This document shows, piece after piece, positions 24,959 to 35,563 of a stretch of DNA of 64,000 nucleotides; the stretch's first letter is position 1, and each line of letters starts with the position of its first letter. The DNA is from Mytilinidion resinicola (lineage: Eukaryota; Ascomycota; Dothideomycetes; Mytilinidiales; Mytilinidiaceae). Below the pieces are notes generated by a model. It worked only from the letters and a program-made list of their open reading frames with translations, was not told the DNA's origin and searched no databases. Made by a program: the position numbers and the translations under genes. Location: assembly GCF_010093595.1 (NCBI RefSeq), contig NW_022985468.1, positions 130,615-194,614 on the forward strand, given 5' to 3'.

Positions 24959-25084
24959 GAGTGTTTCCAAACCCGTAAGTCCTCTAATTACGCCTGTCTA
25001 ATGCCATCTAACCACAGCAAGTCCTACGTTAGAAAAGAACTGGGGCCAAACCCCGCATGATAATAGGTTGTTTGGTACCCTCTG

Positions 25085-26461
25085 CTACTGCAACAATGGA
25101 TCGCTATCCCCTTCCTCATCATGATCTTCATAGGAAGGAGATGATATTGCCGGCCGTTGCCGCGAGACAGGGACCCAGGCCAAAAGTGCCAAAATGGACA
25201 GAATGACAACTGCAAACCGAAAAACGCCAATTCCCATTCCCTGGATGAAAGCACCAATGCCAAAAGGTAAAAATGCGGCTCCAACCTGACCAGCGGAAGC
25301 TGTGAATGAGACGGCTGCGACGTGCAATTCTGCGGGTAGTAGTCGAGTGAGGATAACGATGCCGGAGGCAAACATCGGGCCCATGAAGAAGCCGATTAAT
25401 GTCATAAAGACGATGGACGCGATGGGTACCTGAACAAAGGCAAAAACAACCTGAAACGCTATGGTGATGAGGAAGTAAATGATGTTTGCGCCACCCACAC
25501 CCAACTTGTCGGTTACGACACCAAGGGTAAACCTCCCAACAGCCATGCCACCCCAAAATCCGGAAGAAGCCATGCTTGCCACGTAGGGCGTAGCATTTCG
25601 ATGACGTGTCATGAATGAAACTATCCAACCGGATATAGCGGTTTCTGTTCCCACATATGCGAGGAAGTACAAGGCGATCAGCCAGGTGGCGACGTATTTG
25701 AACATGGCTCTTGGATTGATTTTACGGCGTGTTGATACCGCTTCGGTGTGCTTTTCATCACGGTACTTTGATGCGTTTTCGTGTCTAAATGCGAGAAACA
25801 GCACACATAATTCTACCACAGATGCTGCGACCTGATGGAGTCTGATCAATTCGACATCATAGTAATCGTCTTCTCTAGGACTTACGAGGAAATAATACCA
25901 ATCATACCACGGTCTGTTCCACGCAGGCAAAATTGTGCCAGCAAGGAACGGTCCAGCGGCCGCACCCACAGAGAAAGACCCTTGCAACAAGCCAGAGACA
26001 GTATTTGCATTACTCCCGCTCGCAGCCCAGGCGCACCACGACCCGTCTAAGAGCCCTGCTCCCAGGGCTACGGCGGCAAATGCCACTAGAACTATACCGA
26101 AAGGTGGGTGGGCAGCAATGACTAGGGCACCGAGAATGTGCAGTGTTGGTGCAAAAATTGCAATGCCCTTCTGGCCCCAAGTGCAATGAATAAGGTCGCT
26201 GGACTGGGCTGCGATGACGTAGCCCAGAGGTCCTACGATGAAGATGAGCGAGACGTGGAGGTCCCCGAGCGAGTAGTGCTGGGAAAGAGGCTGCAGCATA
26301 ACACCGACTGAGGATTGGAAGAGGCCGAGTACTATGAAGGAGTACATTGCCGCGCCGACGCGCAATGCAATATGTGCGGAGACGCGGTGCGCGGCATCGT
26401 GAGTGATGCAGTCCGAATCTCCAAGTAGTGAACTCTCCTCAGGAGGGGTATGGGCTAACAT
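25085..26461 (-). CDS. MFS transporter, BSC6-like
   Basis: One frame from ATG 26461 encodes 458 aa with about 12 hydrophobic helices. The first helix (HIALRVGAAMYSFIVLGLF) follows a soluble ~45-residue N-terminus, and an acidic C-tail ends in DPLLQ. Overall layout resembles the fungal 'bypass of stop codon 6' group of the major facilitator superfamily, whose substrates are mostly unknown. The frame can be extended upstream to 26578 only through non-ATG codons. Positions 25885-25832 form a 54-nt stretch with GTAAGT at its start and CAG at its end. It codes for a charged peptide (SPREDDYYDVELIRLH) inside a hydrophobic helix, so it is most likely an in-frame intron and the mature protein has 440 aa. 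Complete with no lesions. Confidence 0.82.
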   Translation of the reverse strand: MLAHTPPEESSLLGDSDCITHDAAHRVSAHIALRVGAAMYSFIVLGLFQSSVGVMLQPLSQHYSLGDLHVSLIFIVGPLGYVIAAQSSDLIHCTWGQKGIAIFAPTLHILGALVIAAHPPFGIVLVAFAAVALGAGLLDGSWCAWAASGSNANTVSGLLQGSFSVGAAAGPFLAGTILPAWNRPWYDWYYFLVSPREDDYYDVELIRLHQVAASVVELCVLFLAFRHENASKYRDEKHTEAVSTRRKINPRAMFKYVATWLIALYFLAYVGTETAISGWIVSFMTRHRNATPYVASMASSGFWGGMAVGRFTLGVVTDKLGVGGANIIYFLITIAFQVVFAFVQVPIASIVFMTLIGFFMGPMFASGIVILTRLLPAELHVAAVSFTASAGQVGAAFLPFGIGAFIQGMGIGVFRFAVVILSILALLAWVPVSRQRPAISSPSYEDHDEEGDSDPLLQ

Positions 26462-27293
26462 GGCTTTGCGTGGAAGGCTCTCATGTGTGAAGGTGTGCAG
26501 AGGGCTGAATAGGGGAGGTGATTGCTCGGGCTGTGAGATGCACGGGTCAAGAATTTGGATCACGTGACAATAACGCACCCCGAACTAAAGAAAAAATTAT
26601 TGAGCTCGAAAACCCAGAGCTGCAAAATATAAGCTATAAGGTGTCTTCATGGCGCACGACTGGATAAGGTGTTTGATTACGCAAGAGGCATTTATCTATA
26701 GTCACGTGATTCTCTGGATGCGCTTGCCGACTTCGACACCAAAAAACAAGGCTGATGACCTACTCAGCAGCGCCTCTGAAGTCCTACACTGGCCCCGAAG
26801 AAATTCGGACTCTGGAAGAGGTGCGCGAAAAGCTAGTAACCAAAAAAATGATCCCCAGGAGCTAGCTGCTGTTCAGCGACGCCATCTGCTACTGTTCGGG
26901 GACTAGTACTGTATCTTTTCAAGATCCTGGAAGAGACGTGAAAGAGCAACCTCGACGCATTTTTTCATTCAAAGTCCATAAACAGCCAGCAACAAGCCAG
27001 CACACACCAATGTATATTATAGCAAAGTATAAATATGGTAGTTATAAGTCCTGTTCCTTGAAAGAGCAACATTCATAAAGCACCGGCATCGGGATATGAC
27101 AGGTCACATGTGGCATTTTTCGAGGCGATAACCTGGGAGCCACGCCTCGGGTTACACCGCATCTCGTCATGTAGCTTGCCGCAAATCGGCACGGTCAAAT
27201 TGGACGCACATCCTTCTCTTCTCCCACCTTTTTGTCACCCTCCCATCCTCTCAACTGACCGTTACTATCAGTGGCATCAGCCAAATATCCAAA
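26462..27293. promoter_or_regulatory. Divergent intergenic region, AT-rich
   Basis: This 830-bp gap separates two divergent genes. It includes two similar 12-nt words (TGAAAGAGCAAC) at about 26.94 and 27.06 kb, a CACGTG core near 26.56 kb and a TATA-like ATAAATATGG run near 27.03 kb. No coding signal is seen. Confidence 0.4.
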
Positions 27294-29242
27294 ATGCCAA
27301 TGAAAATGTCAACGTCGAACAGGGGAAAGCGTCGGATAGCAGCCTCTTCGCCCAGAGATATGAAAGTCACTAGGACCCAGGGAACGACGAAGCTGGTAAG
27401 CTGATTCCCCTTCTAGCCACCCACACCAATGCTAGCCATCTCAGCCCATTCTCAAGCAGGATCAGAAACTCCCAGAGAAGAATGGTGAGTACCAGGGCGA
27501 GTACGATCAACGTATGATGTACGAGAAGCTCGAGATGACGGAGACGAAAGCGCCAAAAGTAGTTGTAAAGCTGCCGCCCAAGGAGAAGATAGGTATCAAA
27601 AAATCCAAAGTTGTTGCAAAGGCTCCATTCAAGAGTCGCAAACCATTTGTGCTAGTGTTGGTGGACGACCACGGTAAGAGCGTAAGTTACCAATCTTGCT
27701 AAAGTCACCACATGGGAGGATGCTGAACAGACGGTAGTTTCATGAGAGCCTTATCAAAGCAGGAGACCCTGGAGGCGACTTGGCCGCTCAGCATATAAAC
27801 GCTGCCGTGGAAGAGAGAATGCATAAGCTCCCCAACTCATCTGGTAACTACGACATCGTGGTACGCGTGTATGCAAGCGTCAACGTGCTACGAAAAACAC
27901 TCGGCCCTAAAGATAGCATATCGTTAGACCGATTCATTGACTCGTTCAATGCTTTCCATGCTCTCTTCCACTATAACAATGTTAGCCCAGTTATGAAGAA
28001 GATTCAGAAGGTCAAACGTAAGATCCAGCCTCTGTGATTGAGACGCCTTCCACTGACCACCAAAGCAGAGACCTTCAAGCAGTCATTAGATGACAGTCAA
28101 TGCAAGCACATCTTCTTTTTCGGCGGCCATCCGTACTACGAACTACTGCGATCAAGCATAAAGAGAACGGACCGCGTTACACTGGTCGCATCCACATACC
28201 TGGATTCCGAACCATGTCTTCTTGGGTTGAACAGCTTTGCTTTTGAGAAGGTGTTCCGGGTACAAAAACCCAAAGAGTGCCCACACTACAAGAAGGTAAG
28301 TCTTCAGGCCCCTAAGCATGATATCCCGTTCGAAATTCTTGAGAGCGCGTGGGCCACCCTCAATAGCGGCAAGCAATCATCAGATTCATGGAGACAGGAC
28401 GCTTACATTCGAATACCTAGGGGAAATGTTACTGGGGCAAAAAATGCAGAATGTTCCATCCTCCAGCTCAATCTCTTACTGCTCAATCTCCTCCCCCACC
28501 AAACTCCGGCATCAAGCTTGATCGTCCTGACCACCCCAAAACCTCCCCTAACCTCCAAAACCCCAACCTCATTCCTCTCAACGCCTCCAGCCACCGTCTA
28601 GATACCCATCTCTTCATTTCAAAGGCCACCCTCGACGCCCTCTACGCCAAGGCTGGCGCCCACGGCAATCCTTGTCCCGACCTCCACTTCCGCGGCGCCT
28701 GCAACGCGCCGACCTGCCCCCTCGACCATGACCCCCTTACCCCCGAACTACTAGATGAGATGCGGTATTGCGAGCGGAAACAGGAGTGCGATATGAGAGG
28801 GGCGTGTAGGTCGATCACGTGCTTGAAGGGCCATGCGTCGCTGACGGGGGATCGGGAGGTTACGGAGTGGGGTATGCCGGATAGGGTTGAAGGGCCAGAG
28901 GGGGTGGATTGGAATCCGCCCGATCGGAAGCCGCGGAATCTGGTTGACCTGCTGTCTGGAGAGGATTGCTGTGTTGAGATGGCTGGTGAAGGACCGCTCG
29001 ATACGTGGGACTTGCAAGGGGAGGACTTGATATTTTTTGGGGATGTAGAGGATGTGGAGAACGGAGGGGAAGGAGTAGAGAGGGTTGATAAGGGTGTGGT
29101 GGAATCTAAGGTGGGCGAGGTGGGTAAGGAGGCTGGCATGGCGTATGATATCACGATGAAATTTGCACTTTCGGGGAAGGAGGCTGGTGAGCTGGATCGT
29201 AGGATGAGGTCGAGGGGTTGCTTGGATCCGCCTCAGTGGTGA
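27294..29242 (+). CDS. DUF7923-type protein with three CCCH zinc fingers
   Basis: Model join(27294..27395,27460..27681,27738..28017,28066..28295,28421..29242) closes phase exactly and gives 551 aa. After a charged N-terminus, residues about 95-270 form the DUF7923 region found in fungal CCCH proteins: FVLVLVDDHGKSFHESLIKAG, a conserved VRVYASVN strand, and CKHIFFFGGH. Three fingers follow: C273/C281/C287/H291 (C-x7-C-x5-C-x3-H), C363/C372/C377/H381 and C401/C407/C412/H416. CCCH fingers usually bind RNA, and the DUF7923 core looks NYN/PIN-like, so an RNA-processing role is plausible but unproven. The 125-nt fourth intron cuts through finger 1. Donor GTAAGT at 28296 joins to acceptor CTAG at 28420, and this joining is what creates the finger. 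The second intron ends at an unusual acceptor (GGTAG) that keeps FHESLIKAG in frame. Confidence 0.85.
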
Positions 29243-29586
29243 ACGGGGCTTAGAATGGCGATTGATCTTGGATGAGGGTGGACGGGGATGAAAAGTAGAC
29301 CAGGTGTGGCTTTGGGGATGCTACGTGCTTTGGTTTTGAGGAAATTTGTGGATCTCACGATGATATACAGAAGGTGCTATCACGATACTATAGAAAATTT
29401 CAATTGGTTGACTTTATAGAGTGCCATCTATGTGAGGATGACCTGTCGTAGCTGGGGTCTTTTCATGACGGACACAATTCTGTTACATGAAGCATCTAGA
29501 AGCACGTACCTCCGTCAATGCTATGGAGGACGTAGGAAGTACTTTCAGAACTCATATGAGCTCACGGAACTCAACTCGTGGGTTGC
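29243..29586. other. Convergent 3' region
   Basis: Short gap between the ends of the CCCH gene and the convergent kinase relic. It probably holds 3' UTRs. No gene or clear terminator signal is seen. Confidence 0.5.
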
Positions 29587-31442
29587 TTACACCGCAGGCT
29601 CATGCTCTACTGCCTCCACCTTGTTCTCAACATGATGGGCTTTTCCTTTCATCCACTCGGCGAGCATTGAGATGCGCCAGGCCTCACGGTCGGGCGGCGT
29701 CCAGGATCGGTATGCCGGACCTGGAGGAGCGCTGGAACCGACGAGTGGTGGCGGCGGAAGCTCCCAGGGTGAAGCTATCACCGTGTCCGTCATGTCTTGA
29801 GCCTCTCGCGCCTCCCTCTTCTCTTCGTCTTTAATGTAGATTTGTTCGTACAGGTGGTCCGCATGCTGCTTCAACCTCAACTTCTCATCCTTATCCACAA
29901 GGTCATCTTCCTCCGCGGCATCTGCAGCATTTTGTGCCTCCTTTAGCTTATTGTATTCCTTAAGCCTCGGCCCTAGTTGGTTGCAAGTCTTGCGAATGAG
30001 ACTCAAGAGACACTGTGGATCGGCTTCGGTAATGTCTGCTATTGCCCTTTTCTGCGCCCATTCCGAGGCCACCGCCTCATTGACAGTGATCCTGTTTGTC
30101 GACTCGTATACCAGCATCTTCTTGAGGAAGTCCTCTAGAGCCGTGAACTCGTCCTTGCACATTTCGGACGTCTTCCATGTCTGTCCTCGAGCGAGAAACA
30201 CAAGATGTTCCGCCAGTGAGTTAAAATCAGGCTTCTTTTCCTCCTTCCACGAGCCGTCTTCGGAGAAATATTTGTCCTTTGCATCCCACTTCTCCCACCA
30301 ACGCGCTGGAAAAGGACCTAGCCCGCCCATTATAATAGAGATGACTTCGTCTTGGCGTCCGAGCTACGAGTCAAAGAGCTTTTCCTTGCCCAGGATTTCG
30401 AACAACGTGCATGCTAGCGTCCAGGTATCAGACTTCGGTCCGAGAGGCTCGTGGAAGAAGTACTCAGGTGGGAGAAGGCACGTAGGCGTCATGAGCTGCT
30501 CGCGGTCGTGATTGGCCGCGAAGAAGGCTTCACCGAAGTCGGTAATGATGATCTTGGGGTCTTGAATTTTCTCCACCTCATCGCAGCACAGGAAAAGCAT
30601 GGAACACTGAGTGACGTAGTACTCGGGAGCCTCGGATCCAAGGGGAAGATTATCATAGCGCCGAAGGAGATTTGTGATGGGGTCGCCGACATGTAAGTAG
30701 AGCTCATCTTCGCTCAATTGGTCCAAGCCAGGGATCTGGAAGAGGATGTTGTTGGAGTGAAGATCTGGAGGTTCATTAGTCTGCGATCAGGCGAGATACA
30801 GTGAATAATAGGGTAGTACATAGCATGCCATTTCAAGCAAAGAAAACATTAAGCACTTATCTCCATGTACTACGCCGCAGGAGTGAATATAATCCATTCC
30901 CGGCATGACTTGAACGGCGATCGACCTCGAAACTCGGAGCGGGTGCTGGTATGGAGGAACTTCGTGCTTTGACATAGCCACACTACAACCAGCGACAGGC
31001 ATCACTAGGAAAAAATGCTTGCCGTTCGGGCCTCGATGACAAATTCGTCCAGAAGCGACATAACATACATGCTGCCCGCATGATTTGCCTTGTTCGCCGT
31101 GAGCAAGCGCAGGATCTCGATCTCGTGAGCGTAAGGCTGCACGTCCGCACAGAGAATCTTCAAAGCCACGTTCTTCTCCTCAGTTGTATCGCGTGCGAGC
31201 CAGGTGAGAGAGTAGCCGCCATTACCAAGCTTATGGACAATCTTGTAACGATCATTATGATAGCGGTCGCTTATGTGAGTGGGGTGCTAGCCACCCATGC
31301 AGTATCGCTCGAGGTCTTCAACGCCGTGATCGAAGTCCCATCTATAGACCCGGTCTGGAGGATATCTATCGGAAACCTGCACTTTCAGTGGCGAGGTCGG
31401 GGCAGGTGGTTGGCCATTCATAGTCGTCGAAGAGTCGGCCAT
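29587..31442 (-). pseudogene. Broken SRPK-like protein kinase
   Basis: Reading from ATG 31442: a VSDRYPPDRVYRWDFDHGVEDLERY-type N-terminus, glycine loop KLGNGGYSLTWLARD, VALKILCADV with the ATP lysine, YIHSCGVVHGDLHSNN as catalytic loop (split by an intron), IITDFGEAF as the DFG motif, PPEYFFHEPLGPKSDTW as the activation/APE region, and a charged C-tail to the stop at 29587. This is the expanded SRPK-like kinase family of moulds. Four lesions are seen. TAG at 31289-31287 follows ERYCMGG. One base is missing near 31029-31033, before the NGKHFFLVMPVAGC segment. The intron donor at 30860-30859 reads AT instead of GT while its acceptor and branch point (30752-30785) remain. TAG at 30366-30364 follows EKLFDS. 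Otherwise the sequence is well preserved, so loss is fairly recent. Confidence 0.85.
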
Positions 31443-33676
31443 GGGCACTTGGCAATACCTGAAGTACAGAAAGCGAGTCTGAGAGAAGTAAATCGGTGTG
31501 GGTGTTTTGAGCTGTGGTGAAAGGGACGTCGACTCCTAAAGTTTAGTAGGAGGCGTCGGAAGCGAGACTGGTGACGATTGGTCAAAAATGCTTCGCACCC
31601 CTGTAGTCACCCAATTGCGCGATCTTCGACTTTAACCTCGCTCATACGTCTTAAGGCCTAAACTCACGTCTATTGGTCTTTCTTAGAGCGTAGAGTTACG
31701 GGTTAAGTATGGGATAGGTTTGAAATGTGTGGTAGTGAATTAAATTTCGTATGTGACAGGCTGGCTAACACACCTGTACTGCACGTGATTGTTTTTCAGG
31801 TATTGGTTCGCTACTTCTAGAGCTCGTGAGACCTATTCGTAGAGGGAATCTTTTCCGTAGTGATACATAACGGAAATTACAGCTTTTTTGTGGGGAACAT
31901 AGTAGCAACTATATCAGAGCAATCCCAGATAGGCTTCTTTCTTAGGAGCCCCCGTGGATTTTCAAAAACATAGGCGCCATAACAAGCTTCAAGTAGTGCA
32001 AATTAGACTGCCTCTTGATTAATCGGCTGTTTACTAGCTAGGCTGATCCTCACAGTGGTTTCGAGTGAGCAAGATTGGAGACAAGCAGTAATAAATCCGT
32101 GTGCCCAGACTTATGACTTAGTATTCTAATTCAATGTTGATAACAATGCAGATGAAGATATTTTTACTTCTTTTCTTCATATTATCTAAAGAGTCTTACT
32201 TAATGCCATGTTGTAGGTATCGCTGGGTGTGCTCGGGAAAGAGGGTATATGGATCGGTGTAGTGGGTGTAGGGAACCTTTGACTAGCCGTCCCTCGCCGC
32301 CAAATTCTAGACTCTGTGATTCAGATCTACATCCTGTTGGCCTCCTTGCCGTCGTCCAGGTCGTAAACCACCGCCATGTTAGCATATCCGCCGTAACCGC
32401 CGCCCTAGTCTCGCCTACCAAGCATGGATCCTGCGATCTGTGAAAGCTCCTCGAGGACCTTCCAATACCGCTCTTCAAGTGCCAAAGCTGGACCCGCACT
32501 CTCTCAGTTCTCTAAGGGAAGTCATGCGCTGGCAGGCCGGCAGGCCATGCCTCCTTCCGATTTGGCCCCACTCCCGTCGAGTCAGGCTTCACCGGCGTCA
32601 GTTTTACATCCATGATCGGGGTATATCGGATCCCGTCCAGATTAGTATACATGTGAGCCGTCATGCGCTCACGGTAGTATTCCATTGCCCGATTCTTGAA
32701 CGAGATAGTGATATGAGGGTCGTCTGGTTTTATCTGTCCTTGCGTATAGGTGGTGTTGTGAAGGTCCTTGCTGAATCTCTAGTCAGTTCTTAAAGTTATT
32801 GTGCCTCTGTACAGTGCTAGGTCAGAAGTCTGGACACACAGATCCAACGCTGCTTGGTTCCAACCTTGCTCACTTGATACCAATGTGAGGAGTACCCCAG
32901 TCAGTAAATAGCCAGTTAGTCAAGAGACAGTCTAATTTGCTCTGCTTGAAACATGACATCCCGTCTAGGGTTTTGAAATTCCAGGGGGTACTAGATACAA
33001 ATTTGGACACGTCTTCTTTTTGATCTCTTTTAGAAGTATGATGATGTACTCACGCACCATAAGTAGCGGCCGAACAAGCTGATTACGTGCGCATGAATCC
33101 TCTCTAAGTCGAGCTCTCAAAGCAATTAAACATCTGGACCTCGTAGCCCCTCAGGCGATGGTAATCAATAGTCTAAACGGAATCAACTCTTTGTCCCATT
33201 TACTTGTATCCTCTGGATCCACTCTTTCGTACGGTGAGAATCTGAGAGTTCTCAGAATGAGCTTTATTTTCCGGGAGACGGTCAGGAAGGCTGTCAAAAT
33301 TTCTGATATATGGCACTCGTCTGCTCGCTCGTGCTCCGCATCGGATATGAACCCTGAAAATAATTGATTGGCTAGCTCCTATGGAATACTTGTAAAAAAG
33401 GGAAGGTTCCTGACCAGGTGCCATAGGGTCTTTGCTTCACCTTTAGTGCGTTAACCGAGAAGGAAACGCTAATGTCGACCACTAAGCGAGGGGAAGTTTC
33501 AGGCTGGTGAAAACGACTGGACTATCCAAAGCGGTGAATATCTTTTAGTAGACTCATACGAAAGGCACCTCTGTCTTCTCGCTTACTATTTATCTTGTAA
33601 TCTCCAACAAACACCGCACCATCACCCCTCTCCAAACCCTCGGCCAGTTTCTACACCACCACCCTACTCTGACAGC
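31443..33676. other. Intergenic, mostly empty, with one orphan exon
   Basis: Apart from the possible coding exon at 32512-32770 described separately, I see no gene. The region is moderately A/T-rich and contains many short stop-bounded frames. The last 150 bp before 33677 are C/T-rich (CACCATCACCCCTCTCC), as expected for the promoter of the next gene. Confidence 0.45.
32512..32770 (-). CDS. Possible 3' exon of an unrecognised small gene
   Basis: An open frame runs from a possible acceptor (TTCAG just before 32770 on the minus strand) to TAG at 32514-32512, about 86 codons. It contains DDPHITISFKNRAMEYYRER, DVKLTPVKPDSTG and ends EAWPAGLPAHDFP. The composition is protein-like, with a strand-rich core (HITISFKN) and a Trp-Pro motif near the end. 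I do not recognise the family with certainty. No first exon could be fixed: an ATG at 33060 starts a short Lys-rich frame, but I could not join it in phase. It may be the tail of a small fungal hypothetical protein or a relic. Confidence 0.3.
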
Positions 33677-35298
33677 ATGGACCCTGTAGCTTCATACCTG
33701 CATCTTCTGCTCTCCCAGGAAGCCAGAGGCCTTGAAAAAACCTGTACCACAGCGGCAGAGCAAATGCCTCAAGCCCCACCGCTCTCAATCACTGACTCCC
33801 TTACCCCAAGCGACGCTACCTCCACTCTCCCACCCCTCCTCCGCCTCCCCCTCGAACTCCGTCGAGACATCTACTCCCACCTCTACCCCTTCCAACCCTT
33901 CCACCCCCCTAACCCCGGAAACCCCACCGAAGACGCACGCACCATCGGCCAAAGCTTCACCGCCGCCGACTTCGCCTCCCGCGACTCGACCCAACTCCAA
34001 GTCCTCCCCTGGGGCTTCCCCAGCGCCGGCCGCATCACCGACCCCTCGGACCCAGTCCGCTGGCTGTACCAATCCGCCGCCGAAAAAGCGCTGCAAGACA
34101 GCACCAAAGCCCTGCGGCGCGCGCACCGCGCCGCCATTGTGCAACTCTACCCCTGGCGCATGTACGCCAGCGGGCTGGGCATCCTGCACGCGAACCGCCA
34201 GCTGCGCGCGGAGGCCCAGGACTACCTCTTCCGCGGGACGCAGCCGCGCATCACCCTCCAGCCCGCCGGCATGCCGCGCATCTGGTGGCGGTACGCCGAC
34301 GAGTCGCTGTACTGGGCGCCGCTGGCCGCGCATAGCATGGCGGGTCTACAGCCGGCGGCGCTGCTCACGCGGCTGCACGTGAAGCTCGACGCCATTCCCG
34401 CGTTGTTGGATTACCGCCCCGTGTCTGGGCATCGGGCGTATGTGCTGGGGATGCGCGTGCAGGTGTGGAAGCTGTGCAAGGCGCTGCAGAAGATGGAGGT
34501 GTTGGGGGAGCTGGCGGTGGATGCGGGGGGGCTGCATGCGTGCCAGACGACGACGCGGCATAGTCAGCAGCCGCATTGCTCGCGGAATGTGAGGAAGACG
34601 TTTTGGGATCGGAAGCGGGTGGGGCTGGGGAGGGAGGGCGGCGGGGTGCCGTATACGTGGACGCGGACGGATGAGAATCGGATGGCGGCGTTGGCGGGGT
34701 CGAATGTGGTGGTGAAGTGGTTCCAGCGGCAGAAGCTAAGGGCGAGCCCGTTGGCGTTGTCGGATTTTGATCTAGTGAGTTTACTGTACTAGGTCATGAG
34801 TCTGGTTGGGCATAGCATATGCCATTGCTTGAGTGCCCCTTTGGAAGCTGGGTACCGCCGTCAGGAGCATCCCCACTGGCAAGATGTCGGGCAGCCAAGA
34901 GACATTTCAGATTCCGCTGCATGGAACTTGACATGGCGTCTAGATTCTTAGCACCCTGTAGGGTACCTCAAGCAGTGGTATCCGAGTGTGCGCAGACGTA
35001 TGACCTGCGACTGAATAACTGATTGTCAGCTTTAAACGAAAGGGACTTTGCTGATCTATGATAGATGCTGCAGCCCTTTGCGATGCTGAAAAATGTTCAG
35101 AAGGGCTACATCGCCTTCATGTGTACCGACGACGCCGATGTCTGGAGCGATCGATATCGGCTGTACAGGGCCCGCTATGCCTATAGCGAGTATTGCCCTG
35201 AGTGCTTGGAGGCGCTTGTCCGACTCAGGAGCACATTTGAGGCTCACGTGGGAAGTCCTCACCTGGGAAGACCTGATGCACCACAAGTCGGACACTAG
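33677..35298 (+). CDS. 2EXR/F-box-like protein, paralogue 1
   Basis: Model join(33677..34774,35065..35298) gives 443 aa. The 2EXR/F-box-like segment LLRLPLELRRDIYSHLYP lies at about 54-71; these short Leu/Pro/Arg motifs act as substrate-adaptor or interaction domains in large fungal families of unknown function. The central part has LGILHANRQLRAEAQDYLFRG and VWKLCKALQKMEVLGELAVDAGG. The second exon starts MLQPFAMLKNVQKGYI and has YCPECLEAL. The 290-nt intron is about five times longer than the others here. I accept it because paralogue 2 at 40-41.5 kb has the same exon (LQPFKILSNVQSGYI) joined after an equivalent SDLEL/SDFDL end. The first exon is strikingly GC-rich at third codon positions, unlike its paralogue. 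Confidence 0.75.
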
Positions 35299-35563
35299 CA
35301 CGCTGTAGGAGTGGGTTTAGCTTTGGAGACCTCCAGGGCAGTGAAGGCCTAGGACTTATGAACGCAAAGGGCTAGAAGTTGTAACTAGGACTCCTAGATT
35401 TGATGTGGCAGTTCTATTGCAAATGACGCTAGGGAAAGAAGAAACTTTACTATACATCACCGCCCATACGCCATTCCGAATCCTTGGCCTCTAAAACAAT
35501 CGATAGAGCAGGGCTCACTTCCAGCCATCGAGACAGAAGTCGTTTTCTTATATTCTCAAGAAC

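Noticed and set aside
27662..28451. Apparent frameshifts in the CCCH/DUF7923 gene
   Set aside because: First reading suggested two frame breaks. Using donor 27682 with acceptor 27737 and donor 28296 with acceptor 28420 restores phase and family motifs, so the gene is intact.
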